Source: Anammoximicrobium sp964409865
GTDB lineage: Bacteria; Planctomycetota; Planctomycetia; Pirellulales; Pirellulaceae
Direction: 5' to 3'
Length of the DNA: 24,949 nucleotides
Assembly (NCBI GenBank): GCA_964409865.1
Contig: CAYPGE010000080.1
Location: forward strand, 1-24,949
Positions 7,117 to 15,661 of this stretch are shown here, piece after piece (within the stretch, counting starts at the first letter, position 1; every line of letters begins with the position of its first letter). The position numbers were made by a program, and so were the translations under genes. The notes beneath the pieces are model-generated. The model did no database searches and was not told the DNA's origin. It worked only from the letters and a program-made list of their open reading frames with translations.

Positions 7117-9594
7117 ATGAACCGGAGACTTGCCGTAGCGTTGACCGTGGCCTTGGGGATGGCGATGTGCGCCTGGGCGCAGCCGCCCGCGGCCGCTCCT
7201 GCCCCGGCTGCGGCCCAGCCTGCCCCGGCGCAGCCCGCTCCCGCCCAGGCGGGCCCGGCGCAGCCCGCGGCCGCCGGCGCGGTGCCGGCGGAGAAAGAGG
7301 AACCGCAGCCTGCCGCCAAAGACGCTTCGGAAGAGCCCCCGCGGCCGCCCAAGAAGCTCTACCAACTGGAGCCCTACGACGTCATCACGCTGGACAAGGT
7401 GAATGAGAACAAACAACTGAAGATCATGCCCCTGCCCGATCGCCAATTGCCGCCCCAGCCCAAGCGGGTCGGCAAGCTCAGGGTCCGCCTGCTGGAAGAC
7501 CGCGCGGACGAGTACGAGGTGGCGTGGCGGAACATCGACAAGGTGGATTTCTTCGAAGAGTTGGTGCTCCGCGAAGCCGCCAAGATTGTTGCCGAGGCGG
7601 TGTCGCTGACGGCCGCGAACAAACCGGCGGAAGCGCAGCGGAAGTACGACGAGGCGTATGAGTTCTACCAGTTCCTGCTGCGGTTTTATCCCCACACGCA
7701 GGGTCTGTCCGCGGCCGTCCAGGACTATCTGTACCTGAACGCCGGTTCGCTGTTTCGTGTGGGCCGCGTCGAAGAAGCTTTTGCCATTCTGGAGGAGCTG
7801 TACAACCAGAATCGCGAGTACCGCTATCAAGACGGACCGCAGACCGCCGTGGCGGCCCTGGAGCGGGTTGGCGAGCGGCTGATCGGCGCCTATGCGGACG
7901 CTCTGAACTACCGCGGCGCCAGAATGTTGCTGGAACGCCTGCAGCGCACCTTTGGCAGCAACCTGAAGGTGGTCGCCGAGTGGCGCGACAAGCTGATCGC
8001 CATTGCGGCGGTCAAGCGCGAGGAAGCGGCCGCGCATTTGGCCGCCCAACGCTTCCGCGAGGCCCACGAAGCGGGCCAGGAGATGCTGCGGATTTGGCCC
8101 AACCTGCCGGGCGGGCGCGAGCTGGTTTTGGAAATCGCCCGGCAGTATCCGCTGGTGGTGGTCGGCGTCTCGCAGCCGGCACTGACGTTCGACCCGGCCA
8201 GCTTGGACAACCCTCCGGCACGGCGCTGCGGACAGTTGATGTACCGAATGCTGGTTGAGTTCGTGGAACGGGGCCCGGAAGGCGGCGCTTATGCCAGCCC
8301 GTGGGGCACGGTCCAGCAGAGCGCGGACCGCAGCCAGCTGATCTTCGAGTTGCGTCCCCAGGCGTCGGCCGCGTTCACCGGCTACGATTTGTCCCGCGAG
8401 TTGCTGCTTCTGGCCGATCCCGCGTCGCCCGCCTATCGCCCGTCCTGGGCCAGTTTGATGGCCGGCGTCCAAGTCGAAAGCGTGCGGCGGGTGCGGGTGC
8501 AGATGCGGCATCCCCACGTGCTGCCGCAGGCGTTGTTGCAGGTCCGCCTGAGTTCTCAAGATGCGCTGGGCGTCCGCTATCAAGCGGGCTCGCAAACGGA
8601 GGGCGAAGTGCGATTCGAGCCCACGGGGGACCGGGCGGCGGCTGAGCCCAGCCCGGTCATCGTGGAACGCTATTACGCCGAGCCGCGCAAAGCGATCGAG
8701 GACTTGCGCAAGGGCAAGTTGGACGCCCTCGATCGGTTGTTGCCCAGCGACGCGCTGCGCTTGCGCAGCGACGAATCCCTGAGCGTGGGAACCTATGCCT
8801 TTCCCTCGATCCACGTGCTGCTTCCCAATCGCGAAAACCCTTTCCTGGACAATCGCGTCTTCCGCCGCGCTCTGCTGTACGGGATCAATCGCGAAGTGAT
8901 CTTGCAGGCCGGTCTGTTGGACGAGAACAAGGTGGAGGGGACGCGCGTGCTGAGCGCTCCTCTGCCGGCCGGGATCACCAGCAACGATCCGGCGGCCTAC
9001 GCGTACGACGAAGCCATCCGGCCGCTGCCCTACGACCCCGTCATGTCCGCCATCCTGTTGCGGCTGGCCGACCAACAGTTGGGCGCGGCCGCCGACAAAC
9101 GCCAGGAAAAAGCACCGGAGTTGAAGGAGTTGGTGTTGGCCCATCCGGCCGGCGAGATGCCCCGCTTCATCGGCAAGCAAATCCAGACTCAGTTGGGTGT
9201 GATCGGCGTCAAATGCTCGCTGCGCGAGTTGCCTCCCGGCCAGCAACGGCCGGAGGACGGCAAGTTCGACTTGCTGTACGCGCAGTTGATGATGCGGGAG
9301 CCGCTGGTCGATGTGGTCAGCCTGTTCGGCGCCGGCGGCGTCGCCGCAACGACGGACCCCTACATCAGTCTCACGTTGCGACGGCTGAACGAAGCCGGCA
9401 ACTGGAAGGACGCCCGCGACCTGCTGCACGAGCTGCATCGCCTGCTGTATGAGGATGTCACCTTGCTTCCGCTGTGGCAGATGATCGACTACTTTGTGTG
9501 CCAACCCGGCTTGACCGGCATCCAGGATCGGCCGAGTTCGTTTTACCAGAACGTCGAGCAGTGGCGCGTGGTGCCTCCGGTCCGTCAGGAATGA
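7117..9594 (+). CDS. Exported family 5 solute-binding-like protein with helical repeats
   Basis: An 825-residue exported protein. A signal peptide (about 1-22, ending in CAWAQ) is followed by a Pro/Ala-rich linker (23-65). Next come a conserved segment and a TPR-like alpha-helical region (about 165-310, for example EAQRKYDEAYEFYQFLLRFYP). The C-terminal half (about 348-815) resembles the extracellular solute-binding protein family 5 (DppA/OppA type); PFLDNRVFRRALLYGINRE matches that family's conserved core. Family 5 proteins are normally 500-600 residues and sit beside permease and ATPase genes. None are here, so peptide uptake is not supported by context. The ATG at 7117 fits the signal peptide; the Shine-Dalgarno is weak. 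It shares an operon-like arrangement with the ATPase upstream and an exported protein downstream. Confidence 0.85.
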   Translation: MNRRLAVALTVALGMAMCAWAQPPAAAPAPAAAQPAPAQPAPAQAGPAQPAAAGAVPAEKEEPQPAAKDASEEPPRPPKKLYQLEPYDVITLDKVNENKQLKIMPLPDRQLPPQPKRVGKLRVRLLEDRADEYEVAWRNIDKVDFFEELVLREAAKIVAEAVSLTAANKPAEAQRKYDEAYEFYQFLLRFYPHTQGLSAAVQDYLYLNAGSLFRVGRVEEAFAILEELYNQNREYRYQDGPQTAVAALERVGERLIGAYADALNYRGARMLLERLQRTFGSNLKVVAEWRDKLIAIAAVKREEAAAHLAAQRFREAHEAGQEMLRIWPNLPGGRELVLEIARQYPLVVVGVSQPALTFDPASLDNPPARRCGQLMYRMLVEFVERGPEGGAYASPWGTVQQSADRSQLIFELRPQASAAFTGYDLSRELLLLADPASPAYRPSWASLMAGVQVESVRRVRVQMRHPHVLPQALLQVRLSSQDALGVRYQAGSQTEGEVRFEPTGDRAAAEPSPVIVERYYAEPRKAIEDLRKGKLDALDRLLPSDALRLRSDESLSVGTYAFPSIHVLLPNRENPFLDNRVFRRALLYGINREVILQAGLLDENKVEGTRVLSAPLPAGITSNDPAAYAYDEAIRPLPYDPVMSAILLRLADQQLGAAADKRQEKAPELKELVLAHPAGEMPRFIGKQIQTQLGVIGVKCSLRELPPGQQRPEDGKFDLLYAQLMMREPLVDVVSLFGAGGVAATTDPYISLTLRRLNEAGNWKDARDLLHELHRLLYEDVTLLPLWQMIDYFVCQPGLTGIQDRPSSFYQNVEQWRVVPPVRQE

Positions 9595-9596
9595 AC

Positions 9597-11183
9597 ATGG
9601 CTTCCGCAAGCTCCCACATCCGTTTGGAACATGACGCCGGCTTGGGGCCAGGGTCAGACGTACAGAATTCAATTTTCGCCGCCACACGATTTCCCATGTG
9701 GCCGGTCGATGGGCCGCGAAAATTGAATTCTGTACGTCTGACCCCAGGGCGCGGCACGCTCGGCCGTACGGGCCGGCTTTGGTTCCTCGGCGTCGTGTTT
9801 GCGTTCGGCCTGACGTTCGGCTTCCCGAACGCCCTGCGGGCCCAGGCCACGTGGGAGTACTCCCCCTACTCGATCAAAGTCTGGCTGGCCTTTGACGCCG
9901 CCGCCGAATTGACGGCGGGCCTGGCCAAACGCATCGAAACCGCGATTGCGGACCGGTCGTGGGTGGTGGCGGGGGCGACGTGGCAGATCCAAGTCGTCCC
10001 CTGTCCCGCGGCGCTGGCCCTGGATGCCGCTCGAGACCCCGAACGGATTACCGTCGATGCGGTCAAGGCTGCGGCTCCCGACTTGTTGAAGCAGGACGAC
10101 CAGTTGTTTCTGATGAGCGTCCGCGACGAAACGACAGGACTGGCGATCACCGCTCGCGAACTGGATTGTCGGACGCGGATGTGGCAGGCGGCCGCAACGC
10201 GGCACGTCACTCAGCCCGCGCGCGTGGCCGACGAAGCCTTTGCCGCCCTGCTGGACGCCTTCGTTCCCTTTGGCCGGATCGAATCGTCCAAAGGCAAAGA
10301 GGCGATGGTTCGCGTCCGCGCCGCCGGCTTGATCCTGGACGACCGGTCTCCCGCGCGGTTGGCCGAGCAAGACGTCCTGGTGCCGATCATCCGCCGCAAC
10401 GACCGCCTGGGCGAACCGCTGGCCAACGGCATCCAGAGGGCCACGTGGACGTTTCTGACGGTGACCGGCCGCAAAGGGCTCCAGCTGCAGTGCCAGGTCC
10501 ACTCCGGCATGACCTCGCCGTTGGGCGGGCGGTCGAGCGCCCGCACGATGCGCCTGGCCCTGCTGGCCAAACCCCGCCTGGAGGCGACGGAACTGGAAAT
10601 CTTGACGCAGGGCGACCAGCCCCAGCCGTTGGGCGGCTACGAAGTCTACTCCAAGCCTCCCAACTCGGAGGATGCGGACCTGTTGGGCGTGACCGACTGG
10701 CGCGGCCGGATCCGGATCGACAAGAAGCCGAACCCGCTGCAGATCCTCTACGTCCGCAACGGCGGACGCCTGCTGGCCCGCTTGCCCGTCGTGCCCGGCA
10801 CGGAACCGCTGGTGACGGCCCAAGTGCCGGATGACGACCCGCGGCTGCTGGCCGAGGGTTACGTCAAGGGTCTGCAGAATCGGGTGATGGACCTGGTGGC
10901 CCGCCGCGAGTTGTACACCGCTCGCTTCCGCCGCCTCCTGCAAAAGAAGGAACTCGACCAGGCCAAAGCCTTGCTGGAGGAGTTCCGCGCCCTGGAGACG
11001 CGCTCGGACTTGGCCCGCCAACTGGACCAGCGGGAACAGCGCGTCAAGAGCCCCGATCGCCGGGTCCAAGCCAGGATCGACCAACTGTTCACCGACACGC
11101 GCCAATTGATCCTCAAGTTCCTGGACCCCCGCACGACCAACCAGTTGGCCGAAGAACTCCTCCGCGCCCAGCGGTCGGGGTGA
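9597..11183 (+). CDS. Exported protein of unknown function, start disturbed by a repeat
   Basis: I do not recognise the family. The mature part (about 430 residues, from near 9846) is soluble, with a mixed region followed by a helical, charged C-terminus containing many Leu/Arg heptad-like stretches. A signal-peptide-like segment (RLWFLGVVFAFGLTFGF, then ALRAQA) is encoded at about 9774-9848. The start is uncertain. The ATG at 9597 has AGGA 6 nt upstream, and the ATG at 9591 overlaps the previous stop as ATGA. Both, however, would place a 95-bp palindromic repeat inside the coding region before the signal peptide. Alternatives are an ATG at 9696 in the repeat loop or a TTG at 9723 in its right arm. 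The body of the gene is certain. It directly follows the solute-binding-like gene and precedes comEC. Confidence 0.75.
   Translation: MASASSHIRLEHDAGLGPGSDVQNSIFAATRFPMWPVDGPRKLNSVRLTPGRGTLGRTGRLWFLGVVFAFGLTFGFPNALRAQATWEYSPYSIKVWLAFDAAAELTAGLAKRIETAIADRSWVVAGATWQIQVVPCPAALALDAARDPERITVDAVKAAAPDLLKQDDQLFLMSVRDETTGLAITARELDCRTRMWQAAATRHVTQPARVADEAFAALLDAFVPFGRIESSKGKEAMVRVRAAGLILDDRSPARLAEQDVLVPIIRRNDRLGEPLANGIQRATWTFLTVTGRKGLQLQCQVHSGMTSPLGGRSSARTMRLALLAKPRLEATELEILTQGDQPQPLGGYEVYSKPPNSEDADLLGVTDWRGRIRIDKKPNPLQILYVRNGGRLLARLPVVPGTEPLVTAQVPDDDPRLLAEGYVKGLQNRVMDLVARRELYTARFRRLLQKKELDQAKALLEEFRALETRSDLARQLDQREQRVKSPDRRVQARIDQLFTDTRQLILKFLDPRTTNQLAEELLRAQRSG
9651..9745. repeat. 95-bp palindromic repeat element, copy A (REP/MITE-like)
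   Basis: Perfect 29-bp inverted arms (9651-9679 and 9716-9744) begin GGGTCAGACGTACAGAATTC and end in TTTTCGC. They flank a 36-bp loop that has its own hairpin, GCCACA (9681-9686) with TGTGGC (9697-9702). A related copy of the same length occurs at 15662-15756. The structure resembles REP/BIME units mobilised by RAYT transposases, or a small MITE. No transposase gene is in this window. Read in frame +3, the right arm encodes RKLNSVRLTP. Confidence 0.85.
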
Positions 11184-11243
11184 GGCGATCGCCTCAGCGT
11201 CTCGGAATTGACATCCTTTTCGCCAGTCGTTCGAATACCCGGC

Positions 11244-13748
11244 ATGAGCGATGATGCGAGCGGCCAGACCGTGCAGCCGGAGACGACGCGGCGTTTTGCG
11301 CCGCTGGTCGTGCTGTTGTCGGCGGCGGCGGCCGGAATCCTCGTCGATCGTTGCTTCCTGCTGCCCGTGTGGGTCTGGCTGGCGGCCGGCGGGACCAGTC
11401 TGTCGGGCTGGTTTTTTTTCTGGTTGCGCGGCCGCACACGGATTTCCGCCTGGATTCTGCTGGGGGCCGCGGCTTGCGCCGGTGCTGCCCGGCATCACGA
11501 TCACTGGAACCTGTATCGTGCGGATGAGTTGGGACGTGCTGCTGACGAAGCGCCGCGGCCGATTTGTCTGCGGGCGGCCGCGTTGACGTCCCCGCGCCGG
11601 GTGGCCGCGCCCCCGGACAATCCGCTGCGCACCAGGCCCACGGGCGAGCGGTCGCGGTTGCTGGTCGACGTCGCAGAGATTCGGGATGGCCGAGCGTGGC
11701 GTCCCGCGTCGGGCACGGCGGAACTGTACGTGGACGGACACGTGCTGGGAGTCCAAGCGGGCGACCGCCTGCACGTGTTCGCGTTGTTCAGCCGGCCGCC
11801 GCGCCCGCTGAATCCCGGCGATTTTGATCTTGCCTGGCACCGCCGTTGCGATCGGCAATGGGTGCAATTGGAGGCACGCTTTCCCGACGCCGTTCGCGTC
11901 GTGGCCCCCGGAGCGCTGCTGGACTGGCGGCGAGTGCTGGCAAAGGTCCGCGACCCGTGCCATGACTTGTTGTGGGGTTATCTCCGAGAACGCCAAGCAG
12001 GCTTGGCCTCGGCCCTGCTGCTGGGCGGCCGCGAGCACATGGACTGGGAGCGCACGGAGGCCTTCGTGACGACGGGCACCGTCCACCTGCTCGCCATTTC
12101 CGGCGTCCACGTAGGCATCCTGGCGTTTGGTTTCTGGTGGGCGGCGCGGCTCCTGGCCGTGCGCCGTCACGTGGCGATCGGCAGTGCCATGGTTTTTGTC
12201 ACCCTCTACGCTTTGCTTACCGATGCCGGCCCGCCGGTGGTCCGCGCGGCGATTCTGGTGGTGGCCTTTTGCCTGGCCCGATGGTCCGCGCGCCGCTCCT
12301 CCGGCTTCAACGCGCTGGCCGCCGCGGGCGTGGCCATTCTGGCCTGGAATCCTACCGCCTTGTTTCAGACCGGCGCCCAGTTCTCGTTTCTCGCCGTGGC
12401 CGCGATCTACCTCTGGGGACCCTACCTGACAGAACCCGCGACGCTCGATCCGTTGGATCGCCTGATCGAGCAAAGCCGTCCCTGGTTCGCACGGTGGGGC
12501 CGGCGATGTCGGCACACGGTGCGCAAAATGGTCCTGATCAGCGCCACGGTCTGGCTGGTGACCTTGCCCTTGACCGCGCTCCGTTACCATCTCATTTCCC
12601 CCATCGCGCTGGTGCTGAACCCCGTGCTTTGGATTCCGGTCACCGTGGCGCTGTTTTCGGGATTCCTGGTTCTGGTGTTCGGTTGGCTGGTGCCTCCCCT
12701 GGGCCACGTGTGCGGAGGGATCTGCAATGTCAGCTTGGCGTTGCTGGAATGGCTCGTGGATGGGGCCGACAAGATCGAAGCAGGGCACTTCTGGACGCCG
12801 GCGCCCGCTTCCTGGTGGGTTGTGGGCGCTTACCTCGGCTTGGGCTTGTATGCCGTGTTTTTGCGGCGCCGCCTGCCGCGGCGCTGGTGCCTCGCCGCCG
12901 CCGCGATGTGGTTGGGACTGGGCGCGACGACGACCGTTCGCCAGTCTCTGTTTCCCGCCAGGGAGGCGGACTCGCTGGTCTGTACCTTTTTGGCGGTAGG
13001 GCACGGCGCTTGCACCGTGATCGAGTTGCCGCAAGGCCAAACGCTGCTGTACGATGCGGGGGCGATGAGCGCTCCGGAATCGACCGCTCGGACGATCGCC
13101 GAGTTTCTCTGGACGCGGCGCATCACCCACCTGGATGCGGTCATCGTGACGCACGCCGACGCCGACCACTACAACGCGATCCCGGAACTGCTGAAGCGTT
13201 TCTCCGCCGGCGCCGTGTACGTGTCGCCGGTGATGTTCGAGAACCAGACGGAGGCCTTGACGGCACTGCGGGCCGCCGTCGCCGCACGCGGCATCCCCGT
13301 GGGCGAGGTTTACGGAGGCGATCGCCTGAGGGTGCGAGGCGCATCGCGATTATCGGTTTTGCACCCGCCGCGCCGCGGCGTGGCGGGCAGCGATAACGCC
13401 AACAGCGTAACGCTGCAACTCGATCACGCCGGCTGCCGGATCCTGCTGACGGGCGACCTGGAACCGCCTGGGCTGGATGACCTGCTGGCCTGTGAGCCTG
13501 TCGACGGTGACGTTGTCTTAGCGCCCCATCACGGCAGCCCGCGCAGCGAACCTGACCGTTTTGTGGCTTGGTGCCAACCTGAATGGGTAATCGTCAGCGG
13601 CGCGGCGAACGAGGGGGCTGCCGCGCACGAAGCGGCGAGTTCCGATCCCCGCCGTCGCGTGATCAACACGGGTCGCTCGGGCGCAGTCCAGGTGACGATC
13701 GGGCGGGGACGCCTCGCAGTGCAAACATGGCGCGAGGAACCGTGGTAG
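11244..13748 (+). CDS. comEC: ComEC/Rec2 family DNA internalisation protein
   Basis: An 834-residue polytopic protein matching ComEC, the inner-membrane channel that takes up single-stranded DNA during transformation. N-terminal helices (about 15-75) and a DUF4131-like soluble region precede the Competence domain (about 230-500), which has the hallmark GTVHLLAISGVHVG near residue 280. The C-terminal metallo-beta-lactamase-like domain carries HADADH at 637-642, LLTGDLE, and APHHGS near the end, so its metal ligands look intact. The ATG at 11244 (MSDDASG) is preferred over an in-frame TTG at 11208. It starts 60 bp after the preceding gene and may be transcribed with it. No other competence genes are visible. 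Confidence 0.93.
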   Translation: MSDDASGQTVQPETTRRFAPLVVLLSAAAAGILVDRCFLLPVWVWLAAGGTSLSGWFFFWLRGRTRISAWILLGAAACAGAARHHDHWNLYRADELGRAADEAPRPICLRAAALTSPRRVAAPPDNPLRTRPTGERSRLLVDVAEIRDGRAWRPASGTAELYVDGHVLGVQAGDRLHVFALFSRPPRPLNPGDFDLAWHRRCDRQWVQLEARFPDAVRVVAPGALLDWRRVLAKVRDPCHDLLWGYLRERQAGLASALLLGGREHMDWERTEAFVTTGTVHLLAISGVHVGILAFGFWWAARLLAVRRHVAIGSAMVFVTLYALLTDAGPPVVRAAILVVAFCLARWSARRSSGFNALAAAGVAILAWNPTALFQTGAQFSFLAVAAIYLWGPYLTEPATLDPLDRLIEQSRPWFARWGRRCRHTVRKMVLISATVWLVTLPLTALRYHLISPIALVLNPVLWIPVTVALFSGFLVLVFGWLVPPLGHVCGGICNVSLALLEWLVDGADKIEAGHFWTPAPASWWVVGAYLGLGLYAVFLRRRLPRRWCLAAAAMWLGLGATTTVRQSLFPAREADSLVCTFLAVGHGACTVIELPQGQTLLYDAGAMSAPESTARTIAEFLWTRRITHLDAVIVTHADADHYNAIPELLKRFSAGAVYVSPVMFENQTEALTALRAAVAARGIPVGEVYGGDRLRVRGASRLSVLHPPRRGVAGSDNANSVTLQLDHAGCRILLTGDLEPPGLDDLLACEPVDGDVVLAPHHGSPRSEPDRFVAWCQPEWVIVSGAANEGAAAHEAASSDPRRRVINTGRSGAVQVTIGRGRLAVQTWREEPW

Positions 13749-13844
13749 TTCCCGCGGTGCTGGAAGAGCCGGCTTCGAAGTTGCGCAGTTCCCGGAGCGC
13801 CGCCATGCCTGGGAGGAACCGCAATGCCGTCACGGCACGATGCC

Positions 13845-14411
13845 TCATGCGTCGGCGTCTTCCGGCATTTCGGTTTTGAGGCACGTCAGCAGTTGAGCGC
13901 GGGCGCGGTGCAGGCGGCTGCGGACGGTGCCCACGGAGATGTTCAGGATGTCGGCGAGTTCCTCGTAACTGAACTCCTCCATGTGCCGCAGCACGATAAT
14001 CGTCCGATGCTCCTCGGTGAGTTGCGCCATGGCGCGTTCCAGTTTCTGTTTGCGTTCCGCCAGTTCCAGCGGTTCGCTGGGCCCCGCGGCCGTGTCGATC
14101 GGCTCGTCACCTGACGCATCGCGATTCTGATCGATGGAGAACTCCACCCGTTTGCGCCGGCGGTGGCTGATCGACACGTTCACGGCGATGCGATACAGCC
14201 ACGTGTAGAACCGGCTGTTGTGCTTAAAGGTCCGCAGCTTGACATACGCCTGGATGAAGGCTTCTTGCACCACATCCTCGGCCTCGGCGCGGCAGCGGAC
14301 GATGTGCACCACCGCGCTGTACAGGCGGTCCTGGTAGCGGCGGACCAATTCGCCGAAGGCGTCGGAGTCGCCGCCGAGTGAGCGATCGATCAGGTGCCGT
14401 TCGTCTTTCAA
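13845..14411 (-). CDS. ECF-type RNA polymerase sigma factor
   Basis: A sigma-70 family ECF factor of about 188 residues. Region 2 includes GELVRRYQDRLY and EDVVQEAFIQAYVKL, then FYTWLYRIAVN, which contacts the -10 element and core polymerase. Region 4 has the helix-turn-helix YEELADILNISVGTVRSRLH that reads the -35 element. The start is uncertain. A TTG at 14411 has AGGA 7 nt upstream and would begin a few residues before the conserved ERHLIDRSL, as expected for ECF factors. A TTG at 14417, a GTG at 14456 and a TTG at 14513 are also in frame. No anti-sigma gene is adjacent; the nearest anti-sigma-like gene is at 18427. It converges on comEC with a 96-bp gap. Confidence 0.92.
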   Translation of the reverse strand: MKDERHLIDRSLGGDSDAFGELVRRYQDRLYSAVVHIVRCRAEAEDVVQEAFIQAYVKLRTFKHNSRFYTWLYRIAVNVSISHRRRKRVEFSIDQNRDASGDEPIDTAAGPSEPLELAERKQKLERAMAQLTEEHRTIIVLRHMEEFSYEELADILNISVGTVRSRLHRARAQLLTCLKTEMPEDADA

Positions 14412-14540
14412 ATCCAAGTCCTGGTTCCGCGGGCTTAAGTTCCAGTGTTTTCGCACCTGATGTCGCGACGCCGACGAGTTGCAAGTCCTTATCGGGAACA
14501 ACTCAGGACGCAACGGTTCACAACCCGATGCGTTGATCTC

Positions 14541-14569
14541 ATCTTCCCGTCCGGCCGGTGAATTGTCAA
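14541..14569 (-). promoter_or_regulatory. Candidate promoter of the ECF sigma gene
   Basis: On the minus strand a perfect TTGACA (14564-14569) is followed after 17 bp by GAAGAT (14541-14546), a 3-of-6 match to TATAAT. The spacing is ideal, but the -10 is weak. Transcription from here would leave a leader of roughly 120 nt before the TTG at 14411. Confidence 0.35.
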
Positions 14570-14707
14570 ACGTTTAAGAATGGCCGGGAGCAGAAGTAGG
14601 CCGGCAGGGAAGGCTCGAGCGTCCGATTCAGGAGAAAGGTGCGCGGATGCACAATCGGGCCTTCAGGCAGTCAAGAGCGGCGGGTCTTGGCTCCCGCGAT
14701 TCGGCCA

Positions 14708-14745
14708 AAAGGAAGCCCGGTTTTTCCGAAAGAGCCGGGCTTCCG
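14708..14745 (-). terminator. Intrinsic terminator after the OmpA-like gene
   Basis: On the minus strand a perfect 10-bp stem, GGAAGCCCGG (14736-14745) with CCGGGCTTCC (14712-14721), encloses a 14-nt loop and is followed by TTTT (14708-14711). It begins 25 bp past the stop of the OmpA-like gene. The short U-tract makes it moderate in strength. Its core is shared with hairpins at 23026 and 24355. Confidence 0.6.
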
Positions 14746-14770
14746 AAAGTTCGCCCCTGCAACTGCGGTC

Positions 14771-15607
14771 TCAGGGCGCGTCGATGGTCTGGGGAAAGAC
14801 CACCAATTCGATCCGGCGATTGGCCGTCTGGCCCGCCTGGGTGGCATTGCTGGCGGCGGGCCGGTTGGGGCCTTGGGCAACCACATAGAACTGCTGCATC
14901 GGCAGCCGATTTCGACGGGTAAGCGCGTCGAAGACGGCGATCGTCTGGGCGGCGGCCAGTTGGTGACTGCTGATGCCACCCGCCACCGGCGAGTTGTCGG
15001 TATGCCCTTCGATGGCGATCAACTGCCGGGGGTAATTGCGGGCCAGTTCGGCTGCCAGCGCGTCCAAGACCGGGAAGGCAGTCCCAATCAGCTGGGCTGC
15101 GCCCAGGGGAAACAGTTGATCCGCCGGTAGGGTGACGCGGATGGTATCGCCGTCTTGGCGGGTGTTCAGTCCCGGAATCTCGATCAGCCGCACAGATGCT
15201 CGCGAGTTGCTGTTGGCCGTGATGATCGCCCCGCCACGGCGTGTCGTGGAGGCCTGCAGGGCTTCGAGTTTTCGCTCGCTTTCCTCCTTCGCGACCTGCG
15301 TCTGTTGCAGACGTTGAGCGGTTTCACTCAACTGCTTTTGCAGCAGCGACACCTGCTGCTGCAGCAACTGGACCTGTTGCCGCGATTGGGCCAGTTGGGC
15401 GTGCAAGTCCCGGTTGTTCGCATCCAAAGCCGTCGCACGCCGGTTCAGGTCGTACATCTCCGCCGGATTCGGCGCCGGCGTCTGAGCCGGGGTCTGCTGC
15501 CAAGCGGCCGCCGTCGGCGGGGGCGGCAGATAGGGACTCGGATTGCAGCCTGTGAGCACCATCAGCCCAACGACACGTACGGCCACGCGTCTGAACAGCC
15601 TTCGCAT
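14771..15607 (-). CDS. OmpA-family lipoprotein (Pal/MotB-like)
   Basis: A 278-residue lipoprotein. The signal peptide ends in the lipobox LTGC, so Cys21 would be lipidated. A Pro-rich stretch is followed by a Gln/Leu-rich coiled coil (about 50-115). The C-terminal OmpA-like domain (about 155-275) has IEGHTDNSP and NRRIELVVFP, the conserved elements that bind peptidoglycan. It probably links the outer membrane to the cell wall, as Pal-type proteins do. The ATG at 15607 is chosen because it starts the signal peptide and has AGGAG 9 nt upstream; the frame is open 15 codons further, but without signal-peptide logic. No tol genes are nearby. The terminator at 14708-14745 closes the transcript. Confidence 0.9.
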   Translation of the reverse strand: MRRLFRRVAVRVVGLMVLTGCNPSPYLPPPPTAAAWQQTPAQTPAPNPAEMYDLNRRATALDANNRDLHAQLAQSRQQVQLLQQQVSLLQKQLSETAQRLQQTQVAKEESERKLEALQASTTRRGGAIITANSNSRASVRLIEIPGLNTRQDGDTIRVTLPADQLFPLGAAQLIGTAFPVLDALAAELARNYPRQLIAIEGHTDNSPVAGGISSHQLAAAQTIAVFDALTRRNRLPMQQFYVVAQGPNRPAASNATQAGQTANRRIELVVFPQTIDAP

Positions 15608-15661
15608 GGCGACCGTCTCCTGCTGGCAAGAACGTTGACTTTGGAACATCACCCGGTGTCG

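Larger units (their letters stand above)
14412..14770. other. Intergenic stretch between sigma factor and OmpA-like gene
   Basis: This 359-bp stretch lies downstream of the OmpA-like gene and upstream of the sigma factor, both on the minus strand. It holds a candidate sigma-factor promoter (14541-14569) and a terminator-like hairpin (14708-14745). The part next to the sigma gene may be coding if one of its upstream starts is used. Nothing else is recognised. Confidence 0.5.

Noticed and set aside
6970..9687. A 905-codon open frame on the minus strand
   Set aside because: It is antisense to the solute-binding-like gene and the ATPase end. Its low-complexity Gly/Arg-rich translation and lack of any motif mark it as a shadow.
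9651..9745. Copy A as the terminal inverted repeat of an insertion sequence
   Set aside because: The arms are only 36 bp apart and enclose no transposase gene, so it is a small palindromic unit rather than an IS with a gene inside.
9669..13169. A 1166-codon open frame on the minus strand
   Set aside because: It is the longest open frame but lies antisense to the exported protein and comEC. ComEC motifs confirm the plus strand, and the antisense product is a Gln/Arg/His-rich shadow.
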